Positions 6,517-15,065 of a stretch of DNA of 15,065 bases are shown here, piece by piece (positions within the stretch are counted from its first letter, which is position 1; each line of letters starts with the position of its first letter). Source of the stretch: Bacillota bacterium (GTDB lineage: Bacteria > Bacillota > Clostridia > Oscillospirales > Acutalibacteraceae); NCBI GenBank assembly GCA_009786275.1, contig WQTL01000499.1:1-15065 (forward strand), read 5' to 3'. The translations under genes were made by a program, and so were the position numbers. The notes under the pieces were generated by a model. It was given only the letters and a program-made list of their open reading frames with translations. It searched no databases and was not told where the DNA came from.

Positions 6517-6944
6517 CCATCGAAGAGGACATCCAGCGCTCTTCCCTAAGCGAAAGCCTGCAAAAAGCACATCTTGCGTTTTGCCGTTTTCTAAAGGACA
6601 ACGCGTTCTCAATCGAACCGGAAGCCGATGGAAACGGGTGGCAAATCATTTATAGGAATGAGCTGATTGGTCATACGAACTATACCAATGCAGGCGTTTG
6701 GATTGACACCTGCGATTTTGGCGGCAGCGATTCGGCAAACGATACACTGAAAGAAACCACATGGGCTCATGCGAGAGCTTGCGAGCAATGCGGCTGCGGC
6801 AATCAACCGGGCTCTGACAAAATCATTTTCGGCAGGAAATTCGAGCATCTCTGCTTTGCCCATTTGGAGTTTTTGAATCCTGACGCTGAAACGCTGGAAG
6901 ATATTAAGAGACTATTGTCGCTATTTAGACAAACCCATATCTGA
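6510..6944 (+). CDS. Uncharacterised protein with CxxCGCG motif, overlapping vorB
   Basis: The product has 144 residues. GTG 6510 is the likely start: GGGAGG (6497-6502) lies seven bases upstream, and the gene overlaps the vorB stop by seven bases, so translation may be coupled. Notable segments are WQIIYRNELIGHTNYTNAGVW, a central WIDTCDFGG, and CEQCGCGNQPGSDKIIFGRKF, where the Cys cluster could bind metal. The C-terminus is DAETLEDIKRLLSLF. No signal peptide or membrane segment is present. I recall similar small proteins with the CGCG-x-x-PG core and D-x-E-x-L-E-x-x-K tail from gut Firmicutes, but the function is unknown. Composition is visibly AT-richer than vorB and lepA, suggesting acquisition. 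It sits where the oxidoreductase beta-subunit gene would be expected. Confidence 0.68.
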   Translation: MLTIEEDIQRSSLSESLQKAHLAFCRFLKDNAFSIEPEADGNGWQIIYRNELIGHTNYTNAGVWIDTCDFGGSDSANDTLKETTWAHARACEQCGCGNQPGSDKIIFGRKFEHLCFAHLEFLNPDAETLEDIKRLLSLFRQTHI

Positions 6945-6952
6945 GGTACCCT

Positions 6953-8738
<1,786 letters not shown>

Positions 8739-8767
<29 letters not shown>

Positions 8768-9866
8768 AACGCGCAGCGCGCAGCGCCGCAGCATAAAGAT
8801 CCTCGCGGCAAGTGCGCCGCAGCTCGTCCGGGGGCTTGGGCGCGTCCGATGCCGGGAAAATCCCCGCGAAGCCCGCCGCCGGGAGGGCGTCCCCCCCCTG
8901 CCCTAGGCATCCGCAAATGCCCAGCACCGGCACGTTTTTCGCTTTCGATCGCAGAAGGACGCCGTAGGGCGCTTTGCCTTGCAGGGTTTGGGCGTCCATG
9001 CGGCCCTCGCCGGTGATTACCAGGTCCGCCCCGGCGAGCAGGGCGTCGAAGCCAGCGCAGTCCAGCAGCAGGTCGATCCCCGGGCGCAGGCTGCCGCGCA
9101 GGAACGCCAACACGCCGAAGCCCAGGCCGCCCGCCGCGCCGGAACAGGAGACAGGGGTCAGGGGGGAGGCGTCAGGGGATACGAGGTCGGCGATGTGCCG
9201 CAGGCCCGCGTCCAGCCGCTGCACCATGGCCGCGTCCGCGCCCTTCTGCGGGGCATAGACATACGCCGCGCCCCCGGTGCCGAAGAGGGGGGCATCCACG
9301 TCGCAGGCGGCGGTGACGGGCAGGGCGAAGGGCTCCTCGGGCGGGGCGATCTTTGCAATTTGCGATAACGTGCCGCCCGCGGGGCAGAAGCTTGTCCCGT
9401 TTGCGTCAAAAAAGCGCCAGCCCAGCGCGTGGGCCATGCCGCAGCCCGCGTCGTTCGTGGCGCTGCCGCCCAGGCCTAAGAGGATGCGCGCCGCACCGGC
9501 GTCCCGCGCCGCGAGCATCAATTCGCCCAGGCCCCGCGTGGTGGTCCGCTCCGGGTTGAGGCCATGGGGGCGGGCCAATTCCAGGCCCGCGCACGAGGCC
9601 GTCTCCAGGACAGCCGTGCCGTCTGGCAGCAGGAGATATTCGGCCTCCACGGGTTCGCCGTAGGGGCCTGAAACCATATAGGTACGCAGTTCTCCGCCGC
9701 AGGCGGCGTGCCAGGCGCGGGCCATGCCCTCCCCTCCGTCGGCCAGGGGGAGCGTGCGGATTTCTATGCCGGGATACACGTCAGAGAAGGCCCGCGCGAT
9801 GATCTCGCAGGCCTGCGCCGCTGTGAGGGTGCCCTTGAAGGAATCGGGGGCGACGAGGATTTTCAT
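8739..9866 (-). CDS. Glycerate 2-kinase, GarK/GlxK family
   Basis: The protein has 375 residues, the normal size for type-II glycerate kinases, which phosphorylate D-glycerate with ATP to 2-phosphoglycerate and feed lower glycolysis. The N-terminal MKILVAPDSFKGTLTA, LADGGEG (residues 41-47), LGLGGSATNDAGCG and TGEGRMDAQTLQGKAP motifs are all present. The frame is open upstream as far as 10238, but ATG 9866 is the real start because it gives the canonical N-terminus and avoids overlap with the upstream gene. The ribosome binding site is poor (AAAGGA about 13 bases upstream), so expression may depend on coupling to the gene 17 bp upstream. Its 3' end overlaps lepA by 29 bp in convergent orientation. 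No glyoxylate or galactarate pathway genes are nearby. Confidence 0.93.
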
Positions 9867-9883
9867 AAGGTCAGCTTGGTCCT

Positions 9884-11491
9884 TTATTTCAGATACCCGA
9901 AGTGCGTGGGTTCGGCGGCGGAGATGATAGAGCCCATGCTGTTGGAGATGATCTGCCCCAGGGCCGGGTTCGGGATCATGCTGGCGGCGAAGGGGGCGGC
10001 GTATTCGGCCAGGGTGCTCAAGGAGGGCACCGTGCGGGGCTGCATGCGCACCTGACGGCCCCGGAAGGTGAAGGTCAGGCGGCGCTCGGCCACGGAATTC
10101 AGCGGGCGGATCCAGATGTGCAGCTTTTCCCCGCCGGGGGCGTCGGGCGTGCCCTCCCAGGCGGCGCTGCAGCTGACGGTGAAATCCACGCCGCCCAGAG
10201 TGATCTTGCACAGGCGGGCGGCCCCGTCCATGCCGCACAGGACGGTGTTGCGCTCCGCGCCCTCGTTCCAGCTGAACTTCATCGTGTGCTCCTGGAAGCG
10301 CATGCGCACCTTGTCGATGCCGCCGGCCTTATCGGCGGACATGAAGAACACCGCCACGGGCATCACGCTCACGGGGAAGCCGAACATCTTCGGCAACTGC
10401 TGCATGGTGTTGGGGAACAGCGCCGTGCGCCCCTCCAGCTTTTCCTCCATGGCGGCGCTGCGCGGGGCCTCGGCCAGCACGGGGTAGTCGGGCAGGGCGG
10501 GGATGGCTTCGCCCTCCGGCAGCGCCTCCTCGCTCTCGAACAGCTGCGGCAAATGCCTGAACAAGCAATCCAATGTACTGCGTGTAAAAACTTCGCCGCC
10601 GGTGGTCATCACGCAGGCGTCGTACTGCGGGAAGATGACGCCCATCTGCGAGAACACGCCGTCCGCCCTGTAGGAGCCCGGAATGGAATTGACCCAGAAA
10701 CAATAGCCGTAGCCGTTGCCGCCGTGCTCGTCGGTGCGGTGGTCGTAGTTCATCACCAGGGGGCTGCCGGAGGCCTCCACCCAGGCGGCGGGGATGATCT
10801 GCCTGCCTTCAAACACGCCCTTTTGGGCGTAGCAGGTCATGATCTTCGCGAAGCTCTCCGTGGTGAGGTAAAGCCCCCAGCCGCCGGCCTCCACGCCGTT
10901 GCCGTCGTTTTCCCAGAAGGGGCGCGGGATGCCCAGCGGCCCGAACAGGCGCGGCATGAGGTAATCCACCACGCCCATGCCGGTGAGGTTCTTGAGGATC
11001 ACGCACAGGATGTAGGGGCCCTCGTTGCTGTAGTTCCAGCCCTCGCCGGGCGCGTAGGACCACTTGCCGTCGGCGTAGTCCTTCAGCCAGCGCTTTTTGG
11101 CTTTGTCGGCCATGGGGCTCACCAGCTTGCCGGCGGTCATGGTGAGCAGGTGCCGCACCGTGAGGCTGTCGAGGTTCGGGTCCTGCCCCTCCTCCCCCAG
11201 CTCCGGGACGAGATCAATCACCCGGTCCTCCACGGTCAGCAGGCCCTCCTCCACCGCGAAGCCCACGGCGCAGGAGGTGACAGACTTGCTCACCGAGAAC
11301 ATCACGTGGGGGAAGTTGGGCGAATAGGGCCTGCGGAAGGTCTCGAAGGCCACCTTGCCGCGGCGCACCACCATCACCGAGTGCCACTCCAGATTGCTGT
11401 CGATGGCGTCCTGCATCAGCGCAGAAAGCTCCCAGGAAGAGATCTGAACTTCCTCTGGGCGGGCAGCGCGCGGCATTTTTTTCTCAGGCAT
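9884..11491 (-). CDS. Beta-lactamase-fold serine hydrolase with C-terminal extension
   Basis: The protein has 535 residues. Residues from about 15 to 330 form a class C beta-lactamase/penicillin-binding-like domain: SxxK motif SVSK at Ser66-Lys69, and the YxN motif YSN at 154-156 within GEGWNYSNEGPY. GGNGYGYCFWV is likely the beta-strand bordering the active site. The last 200 residues form a separate beta-rich region without recognisable motif. There is no signal peptide or transmembrane helix, so a cytoplasmic esterase or amide hydrolase is more likely than antibiotic resistance or cell-wall DD-peptidase activity; the substrate is unknown. Start ATG 11491 is chosen for AGAGGAGA about eight bases upstream; an extension to 11596 would run across the lexA promoter. 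It is divergent from lexA and followed 17 bp later by the glycerate kinase gene. Confidence 0.88.
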   Translation of the reverse strand: MPEKKMPRAARPEEVQISSWELSALMQDAIDSNLEWHSVMVVRRGKVAFETFRRPYSPNFPHVMFSVSKSVTSCAVGFAVEEGLLTVEDRVIDLVPELGEEGQDPNLDSLTVRHLLTMTAGKLVSPMADKAKKRWLKDYADGKWSYAPGEGWNYSNEGPYILCVILKNLTGMGVVDYLMPRLFGPLGIPRPFWENDGNGVEAGGWGLYLTTESFAKIMTCYAQKGVFEGRQIIPAAWVEASGSPLVMNYDHRTDEHGGNGYGYCFWVNSIPGSYRADGVFSQMGVIFPQYDACVMTTGGEVFTRSTLDCLFRHLPQLFESEEALPEGEAIPALPDYPVLAEAPRSAAMEEKLEGRTALFPNTMQQLPKMFGFPVSVMPVAVFFMSADKAGGIDKVRMRFQEHTMKFSWNEGAERNTVLCGMDGAARLCKITLGGVDFTVSCSAAWEGTPDAPGGEKLHIWIRPLNSVAERRLTFTFRGRQVRMQPRTVPSLSTLAEYAAPFAASMIPNPALGQIISNSMGSIISAAEPTHFGYLK

Positions 11492-11534
11492 ACTTATTTC
11501 TCCTCTGCAACAAAAAAATTTTTTCAATTTCCGT

Positions 11535-11583
11535 AAACAAATGTTTGACATTTGAGAACTTCTATGATATAATACAAATGTAC
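11535..11583 (+). promoter_or_regulatory. lexA promoter with two LexA-box-like palindromes
   Basis: TTGACA (11545-11550), a 17-bp spacer and TATAAT (11568-11573) form a consensus sigma-A promoter. Two palindromes share an ACAAATGT core: AAAC-AAAT-GTTT (11535-11546), overlapping the -35, and ATAC-AAAT-GTAC (11572-11583), at the -10 and expected start point. A further inverted copy of CAAATGT at 11548-11554 makes a 17-bp inverted repeat with the first site. The spacing matches the Gram-positive LexA box, GAAC-N4-GTTC, but the outer bases deviate. The region could also affect the divergent hydrolase gene. An A/T tract (11511-11530) upstream may act as an UP element. Confidence 0.68.
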
Positions 11584-11613
11584 TGAAAATCCTCAAGGAA
11601 AGGGTCGATCTTT

Positions 11614-12213
11614 ATGAAAACGCAAGAGCTCAACAAAACCCAGCGCCGGGTCTACGAATTCCTGCTGGAGCGCACGCAGGACGGCGTGCCCCCCTCCGTG
11701 CGGGAAATCGGCGAGCGCGTGGGCCTGAAATCCACGTCCTCGGTGCAGGCGAACCTGGACGCCCTGGAAAAGCGGGGCTTCATCACCCGCGACCCCATGC
11801 ACAAGCGCTCCATCCGCATCGCGGGGCAGCAGGCCGCGAATGTGCTGCAGGTGCCGCTGCTGGGCACCGTCACGGCGGGCGCGCCCATCCTGGCCGTGGA
11901 GCAGATCGAAAGCTACCTGCCCTACACGGGCCCGGTCTCCCGGGATAAATCGCTGTTCGCGCTGCGCGTGCGCGGCGAAAGCATGATCAACGCGGGCATC
12001 CTGGACGGCGACACCGTCTTCGTGGAGAAGACCCCCGTGGCCCGCAACGGAGACATCGTGGTCGCCCTGCTGGAGGACGAGGCCACCGTGAAGACCTTCT
12101 ACAAGGAGAACGGCCACTTCCGCCTCCAGCCCGAAAACGACCTGCTGGAGCCCATCTTCTGCGAGGAAGTCATCATCCTGGGCAAGGTGATCTCGCTGCT
12201 GCGGTACTATTGA
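11614..12213 (+). CDS. lexA: LexA, SOS-response transcriptional repressor
   Basis: The protein has 199 residues. The N-terminal winged helix-turn-helix spans roughly residues 5-68, with VREIGERVGLKSTSSVQANL as the DNA-reading element. The C-terminal S24 peptidase domain holds the self-cleavage bond Ala88-Gly89 (VTAGAP), the nucleophile Ser123 in RGESM and the general base Lys160 in EATVK. RecA bound to single-stranded DNA triggers self-cleavage and induction of DNA-repair genes. AAGGAAAGG (11595-11603) sits about ten bases before ATG 11614. The palindromes over its promoter suggest autorepression. Its last 41 bp overlap the end of murD2 on the opposite strand, so transcription of the two could interfere. 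Confidence 0.96.
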   Translation: MKTQELNKTQRRVYEFLLERTQDGVPPSVREIGERVGLKSTSSVQANLDALEKRGFITRDPMHKRSIRIAGQQAANVLQVPLLGTVTAGAPILAVEQIESYLPYTGPVSRDKSLFALRVRGESMINAGILDGDTVFVEKTPVARNGDIVVALLEDEATVKTFYKENGHFRLQPENDLLEPIFCEEVIILGKVISLLRYY

Positions 12214-13504
12214 TACAGTCCAGGTAGTGCGCACCCTTCTCCTCGAAATCTTTATACGCGTTGTAGCTGGCGGCCGCCGGGGAAAGCAGGCAGGTTTTCC
12301 CCGCAGCCGTGCAGCGGTATGCCGCCTCGACGGCCTCCTCCATGGTCCGCACTGAAACGATAGCTTTGCGGCTGCCTTGATCCTTGAGCAGCCCGGCTAT
12401 GCTATGCCCGGTCTCGGGCATACATATGATCGTACGCATGGGGCGCTTGTCCAGTTCGCGGGCGAACTCCCGGTAGTCCAGGCCGCGGTCCAGCCCGCCG
12501 AGGAGGAGGGTGTCCACATCCCCCAGGGCGTCCACCGTAAGGAGCACCCCCTGCGGGATGGTGGCGATGCAGTCGTCCACCCAGTGGATGCCGTCGGCTT
12601 CGCTGACCGGGCACATGCGGTGCGGGATGCCCGGGAAGCCCGTCACGGCTTGGCGTACGCCCTCTTGGCTGGCACCCAGCCGCAGCGCCGCCGTGGCCGC
12701 GAAATAGACGTTTTGCCGGTTGTGCTCGCCGCGCAGCCGCGCGTTCAAGCCGTCCAGGGAGCGCAGGAAGGGGTCGGCCTCCCCCGCCCCGAGGCCCACG
12801 GGCACGCGCTCGGCGCGGCAGGCGCTGAGATCGACCATCTCATCCAGGGGCTGGCCGGCGTTGTAGATAAGAATATCTTCCGGCGCCTGGTATCGGCAGA
12901 TATGCGCCTTGGCCGCCGCATAGCCCGCGAACCCGCCGGCGTAGTGGTCCAGGTGCTCCTGGTAGAGGTTCGTCCACACCGCCACGTGGGGCGAGGCGCG
13001 GGTGAATTCCAGCTGGTGGCTGGACATCTCGATCACGGCGATTTCGCCATCCACCTCGTCAAAGCAATCAAGCACCGGCACGCCCACGTTGCCGATCAGG
13101 CGCGCAGGTATGCCGGAGGCGCGCAGCATGGCGTGCAGCAGGGTGGAGGTGGTGGTCTTGCCCTTGCTGCCGGTGACGCCGGCCTTCACGCAGGGGGCGA
13201 AGCGCAGAAACAGGTCCGTCTGGCAGGTGATTTCCAGCTCCGGCGGCAGGGGGATATCCCGCAGGGAGACGCCCGGAGATTTCAGCAGGATGTCGCATCG
13301 GCGCAGGATATCGAGGTAGCTTTCACCGCAGAGCAGGGCCGCATGGGGGTCGCCGCCGAGCTCTACGGGGGCTTGGTCGGCGATGAGCAGCGGGCGGTTC
13401 GGAAAGTGCCTGCGTAAAAACGCGTAGCTGGAACGGCCCTCGCGCTCGAAGCCCAGCAGGCCAAGGCGCTTTCCGCTTAAGAATTCAAACAGCTGCGCTG
13501 ACAT
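12173..13504 (-). CDS. murD2: UDP-N-acetylmuramoyl-L-alanine--L-glutamate ligase (MurD2)
   Basis: The protein has 443 residues with the Mur ligase layout: an N-terminal domain, then an ATP-binding P-loop GVTGSKGKTTT (109-119), SSHQLEF (161-167), TNLYQEHLDHY (178-188), the carbamylated-lysine position Lys199, GEHNRQN (259-265), GIPHRM and LGGLDRGLDY in the C-terminal domain. Canonical MurD has a DSKATN loop there; this protein has DDCIATIP (310-317), closer to the DSISTTP-type loop I recall for MurD2. The adjacent murL gene makes L-Glu the likely substrate, added to UDP-MurNAc-L-Ala in the cytoplasm. ATG 13504 is preferred over ATG 13510 because AAAGGA is nine bases upstream. It overlaps murL by 20 bp and lexA by 41 bp. 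An ordinary MurD remains the main alternative. Confidence 0.85.
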   Translation of the reverse strand: MSAQLFEFLSGKRLGLLGFEREGRSSYAFLRRHFPNRPLLIADQAPVELGGDPHAALLCGESYLDILRRCDILLKSPGVSLRDIPLPPELEITCQTDLFLRFAPCVKAGVTGSKGKTTTSTLLHAMLRASGIPARLIGNVGVPVLDCFDEVDGEIAVIEMSSHQLEFTRASPHVAVWTNLYQEHLDHYAGGFAGYAAAKAHICRYQAPEDILIYNAGQPLDEMVDLSACRAERVPVGLGAGEADPFLRSLDGLNARLRGEHNRQNVYFAATAALRLGASQEGVRQAVTGFPGIPHRMCPVSEADGIHWVDDCIATIPQGVLLTVDALGDVDTLLLGGLDRGLDYREFARELDKRPMRTIICMPETGHSIAGLLKDQGSRKAIVSVRTMEEAVEAAYRCTAAGKTCLLSPAAASYNAYKDFEEKGAHYLDCINSTAAARSPCPG

Positions 13505-14804
13505 AGGCATACATCCTTTCCGCCGCGGGCAAAAACTCCGCCGGGATATTGTGCGCGGGGTTCCATGACCGCAGCAGTTTTTGCGCGCCCTCGGGCCTGC
13601 CGCCAAGCAAATCCATGGCCGCGCGCGCCTCCTCCACCGTGCCGACGCATTCGAATGGTTTTTCGTGCGATTCGCCCAGGAGGGCGCGCAGCTCGCCCTG
13701 CAATCCCGGCTTTTCCAGGAGGTTTTCGCCAAAAATCTCTGTCATGCGGGACTCGGGCAGGAAGGGTGCCAGCATCAGGCAGACAAACAAGCATTTGGCG
13801 CAGCGCCCGCACCAGGCGTTGCGCTTGCTGCCCGCGTTGCAGCTTTTGAATGCAGAGTGGTACTGCGGCAGCGCGGCAAACTGCCGGGCGATCTGCAGCT
13901 CGTGGAAGGGCCGCAGCAGGCTGAAATAGCGAATAGGCAGACCCAGACGCCGCACAAGCCAGGCGTTGCAGCCGCGCTCAAATTGGTAGGATTTGGAATA
14001 CTGGTGGTTCACGTCGGTGCCGGGGACGCTGGCCTCGTTGGCGCTGGCCTCGTTGGAAAGCACCAGCTCCCCCGCGCCGATAAGGTAGGCGCAGTAAAGC
14101 CCCAAAAAGGCCACGACGGCCGAAAAGGGCGTGTGCCCGTTGAGAAAGCCCTCGGCGTTGCGCGCCAGCAGGGCCGGGTCGATCGTACGGTGCGTGCGCA
14201 ACAGGCGCTCCGGCGCGAAGCCCGCCGCAGCGAAGGTATCGGCGCGCGCCGGCTGGTCGTTCACGGTGAAGCCGTAAAGCGGCCGCCCCATCTCTTTCAG
14301 CAGCTGAAGCGTCACGCAGGAATCCTTCCCGCCGCCCACGGGCACGAGGCTCAGCTCCGCGGGTTGGAATTCCTCGCCGGAAACACGTTCGCGTGAAATG
14401 TCGCCGCATTCCACCGAGACGAAGCTGTCAAAGTCCGTCCCGATGCCGTTGCGGTAGAAAAACTCGCCCAGACCGTGATACCACAGGCGCTTCCACCAGG
14501 CGATTTCCTGCGCGTCCAGCGCGCCGCAGTGAATTTTCACCGTGGGCGGGCAGGCGCATTTCCAGTAGCTGGCCAGCTCCACCAGGCCCAGCGCGAACAC
14601 GAGCTCCCGGGCGATGGGGCCGCCGCAGGGGTTGCGCAGGGGCAGGCCGCGCGTATCGATGGTGGTCACCGGGTGGAATTCGCACAGGCCTTCGATGGAA
14701 AAATCGAATCGCAGCGCGACGCGGCCCGGTTCCCGCAGGATGTGATAGTCATGGTAGTGAAACGTGCCGTACTGCGCGCGCAAAGAGTCGAATTGCTTCA
14801 TCAT
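13485..14804 (-). CDS. murL: UDP-N-acetyl-alpha-D-muramoyl-L-alanyl-L-glutamate epimerase (MurL)
   Basis: The protein has 439 residues. MurL uses ATP and Mg2+ to convert the terminal L-Glu of UDP-MurNAc-L-Ala-L-Glu to D-Glu, replacing the glutamate racemase route. It shows the family's PP-loop-like SLVPVGGGKDSCVTL (GGGKDS at 157-162), then SNEASANEASVPGTDVNHQYSKSYQFE in general layout (250-276) and a Cys cluster, SCNAGSKRNAWCGRCAKC (Cys322, 332, 335, 338), that probably binds zinc. Identification rests on these segments and on the adjacent murD2. ATG 14804 overlaps the stop of the upstream PspC gene by four bases (ATGA); the weak ribosome binding site suggests translational coupling. The 3' end overlaps murD2 by 20 bp. 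All three genes therefore form one tight operon. Confidence 0.87.
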   Translation of the reverse strand: MMKQFDSLRAQYGTFHYHDYHILREPGRVALRFDFSIEGLCEFHPVTTIDTRGLPLRNPCGGPIARELVFALGLVELASYWKCACPPTVKIHCGALDAQEIAWWKRLWYHGLGEFFYRNGIGTDFDSFVSVECGDISRERVSGEEFQPAELSLVPVGGGKDSCVTLQLLKEMGRPLYGFTVNDQPARADTFAAAGFAPERLLRTHRTIDPALLARNAEGFLNGHTPFSAVVAFLGLYCAYLIGAGELVLSNEASANEASVPGTDVNHQYSKSYQFERGCNAWLVRRLGLPIRYFSLLRPFHELQIARQFAALPQYHSAFKSCNAGSKRNAWCGRCAKCLFVCLMLAPFLPESRMTEIFGENLLEKPGLQGELRALLGESHEKPFECVGTVEEARAAMDLLGGRPEGAQKLLRSWNPAHNIPAEFLPAAERMYAYVSAAV

Positions 14805-15065
14805 TCGCTGGCGGGGGGCTCTTCTTCCGGCGGCGCGGGCTGCGTGTAGTCAACGGGCGGCGGGGGCGGGGCCTGCCAACCCTGCGGCGGGGGCGGAGGC
14901 GGCGCGTAGGGCGGCTGGTAGGGCTGTTGATAGGGTTGCTGATATGGCTGCCAGCCCTCCGGGGCCTCGGGGATGACGGCGGCCATGATGATATAGGCGA
15001 TGAGCCCCGGGAAACCCGCCACGAAAATCGAAAGCAGCACCCACAGCACGCGCACGAGGGTGGGG
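14801..15065 (-). CDS. PspC-domain membrane protein with Pro/Tyr/Gln-rich tail (5'-truncated by window edge)
   Basis: Only the last 87 codons are inside the window, and the frame remains open to the edge. The visible N-terminal piece, PTLVRVLWVLLSIFVAGFPG followed by LIAYIIMAAVIPE, is the end of a PspC domain: a conserved (D)PTLVR turn and a transmembrane helix ending in a IPE motif. A long tail follows, with PYQQ repeats (PYQQPYQQPYQPPY), proline runs and an acidic end (PPEEEPPASE). PspC proteins are envelope-stress membrane proteins; the low-complexity tail probably extends into the cytoplasm and may bind partners. The stop TGA overlaps the murL start as ATGA. The true start cannot be seen; GTG 15055 is not it because the domain motif begins upstream. 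Confidence 0.87.
   Translation of the reverse strand, partial: PTLVRVLWVLLSIFVAGFPGLIAYIIMAAVIPEAPEGWQPYQQPYQQPYQPPYAPPPPPPQGWQAPPPPPVDYTQPAPPEEEPPASE

Noticed and set aside
9867..10238. N-terminal extension of the glycerate kinase frame
   Set aside because: It is antisense-free but lies wholly inside the hydrolase gene in another frame, and the canonical N-terminus MKILVAPDSFKG starts at 9866.
14018..14060. Apparent tandem duplication in murL (NEASANEAS)
   Set aside because: A similar repeated NE-x-S wording occurs, as I recall, in the MurL family itself, so it is likely a conserved segment and not a recent duplication.

Overview
The window looks like a stretch of chromosome from a GC-rich, strictly anaerobic, Clostridia-like Firmicute, possibly a gut Christensenellales or Oscillospirales relative. 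The hints are AGGAGG-type ribosome binding sites, a clostridial-style LepA, ferredoxin-linked 2-oxoacid oxidoreductase subunits, a GH4 phosphoglycosidase and Dabb and PspC proteins. The lineage is inferred from protein character only. No tRNA, rRNA, CRISPR array, transposase, integrase or phage gene was seen. The sequence is dense, ordinary chromosome with some accessory pieces.

Left part, plus strand. The 3' end of an isocitrate/isopropylmalate dehydrogenase (2-559) is followed by about 360 bp of palindromic repeats. Next comes a tight four-gene run (920-3317): a small membrane protein, a GH4 6-phospho-glycosidase, a Cys-motif protein of unknown function and a Dabb-domain protein. The gap 3318-3809 carries a near-consensus minus-strand promoter with a ribosome binding site and small ORF, and a plus-strand promoter with two inverted repeats. 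That promoter should drive an exported PHP-family phosphoesterase (3810-5102), then the ferredoxin and alpha subunits of a VOR/KOR-type 2-oxoacid:ferredoxin oxidoreductase (5117-6516). The expected beta and gamma subunits are missing; a small unknown gene and lepA (6953-8767) follow.

Right part. A minus-strand pair encodes a glycerate 2-kinase (8739-9866) and a cytoplasmic beta-lactamase-fold protein (9884-11491). It is divergent from lexA (11614-12213), whose promoter has a consensus -35 and -10 and two LexA-box-like palindromes. A minus-strand operon closes the window: PspC-domain protein (edge), murL, murD2. The lepA/glycerate kinase and lexA/murD2 pairs overlap tail to tail.

The most notable content is the murD2-murL pair. 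It predicts an alternative route to D-glutamate in peptidoglycan: L-Glu is added to UDP-MurNAc-L-Ala by MurD2 and then epimerised in place by MurL, instead of free D-Glu being made by MurI. The route is best known from Xanthomonas, so its presence in a Clostridia-like genome, coupled to a PspC envelope protein, merits checking. Also worth attention are the curtailed oxidoreductase operon, the compensated double-hairpin repeat near 605-755, the twin hairpins between the oxidoreductase genes and the minus-strand transcription unit near 3600.
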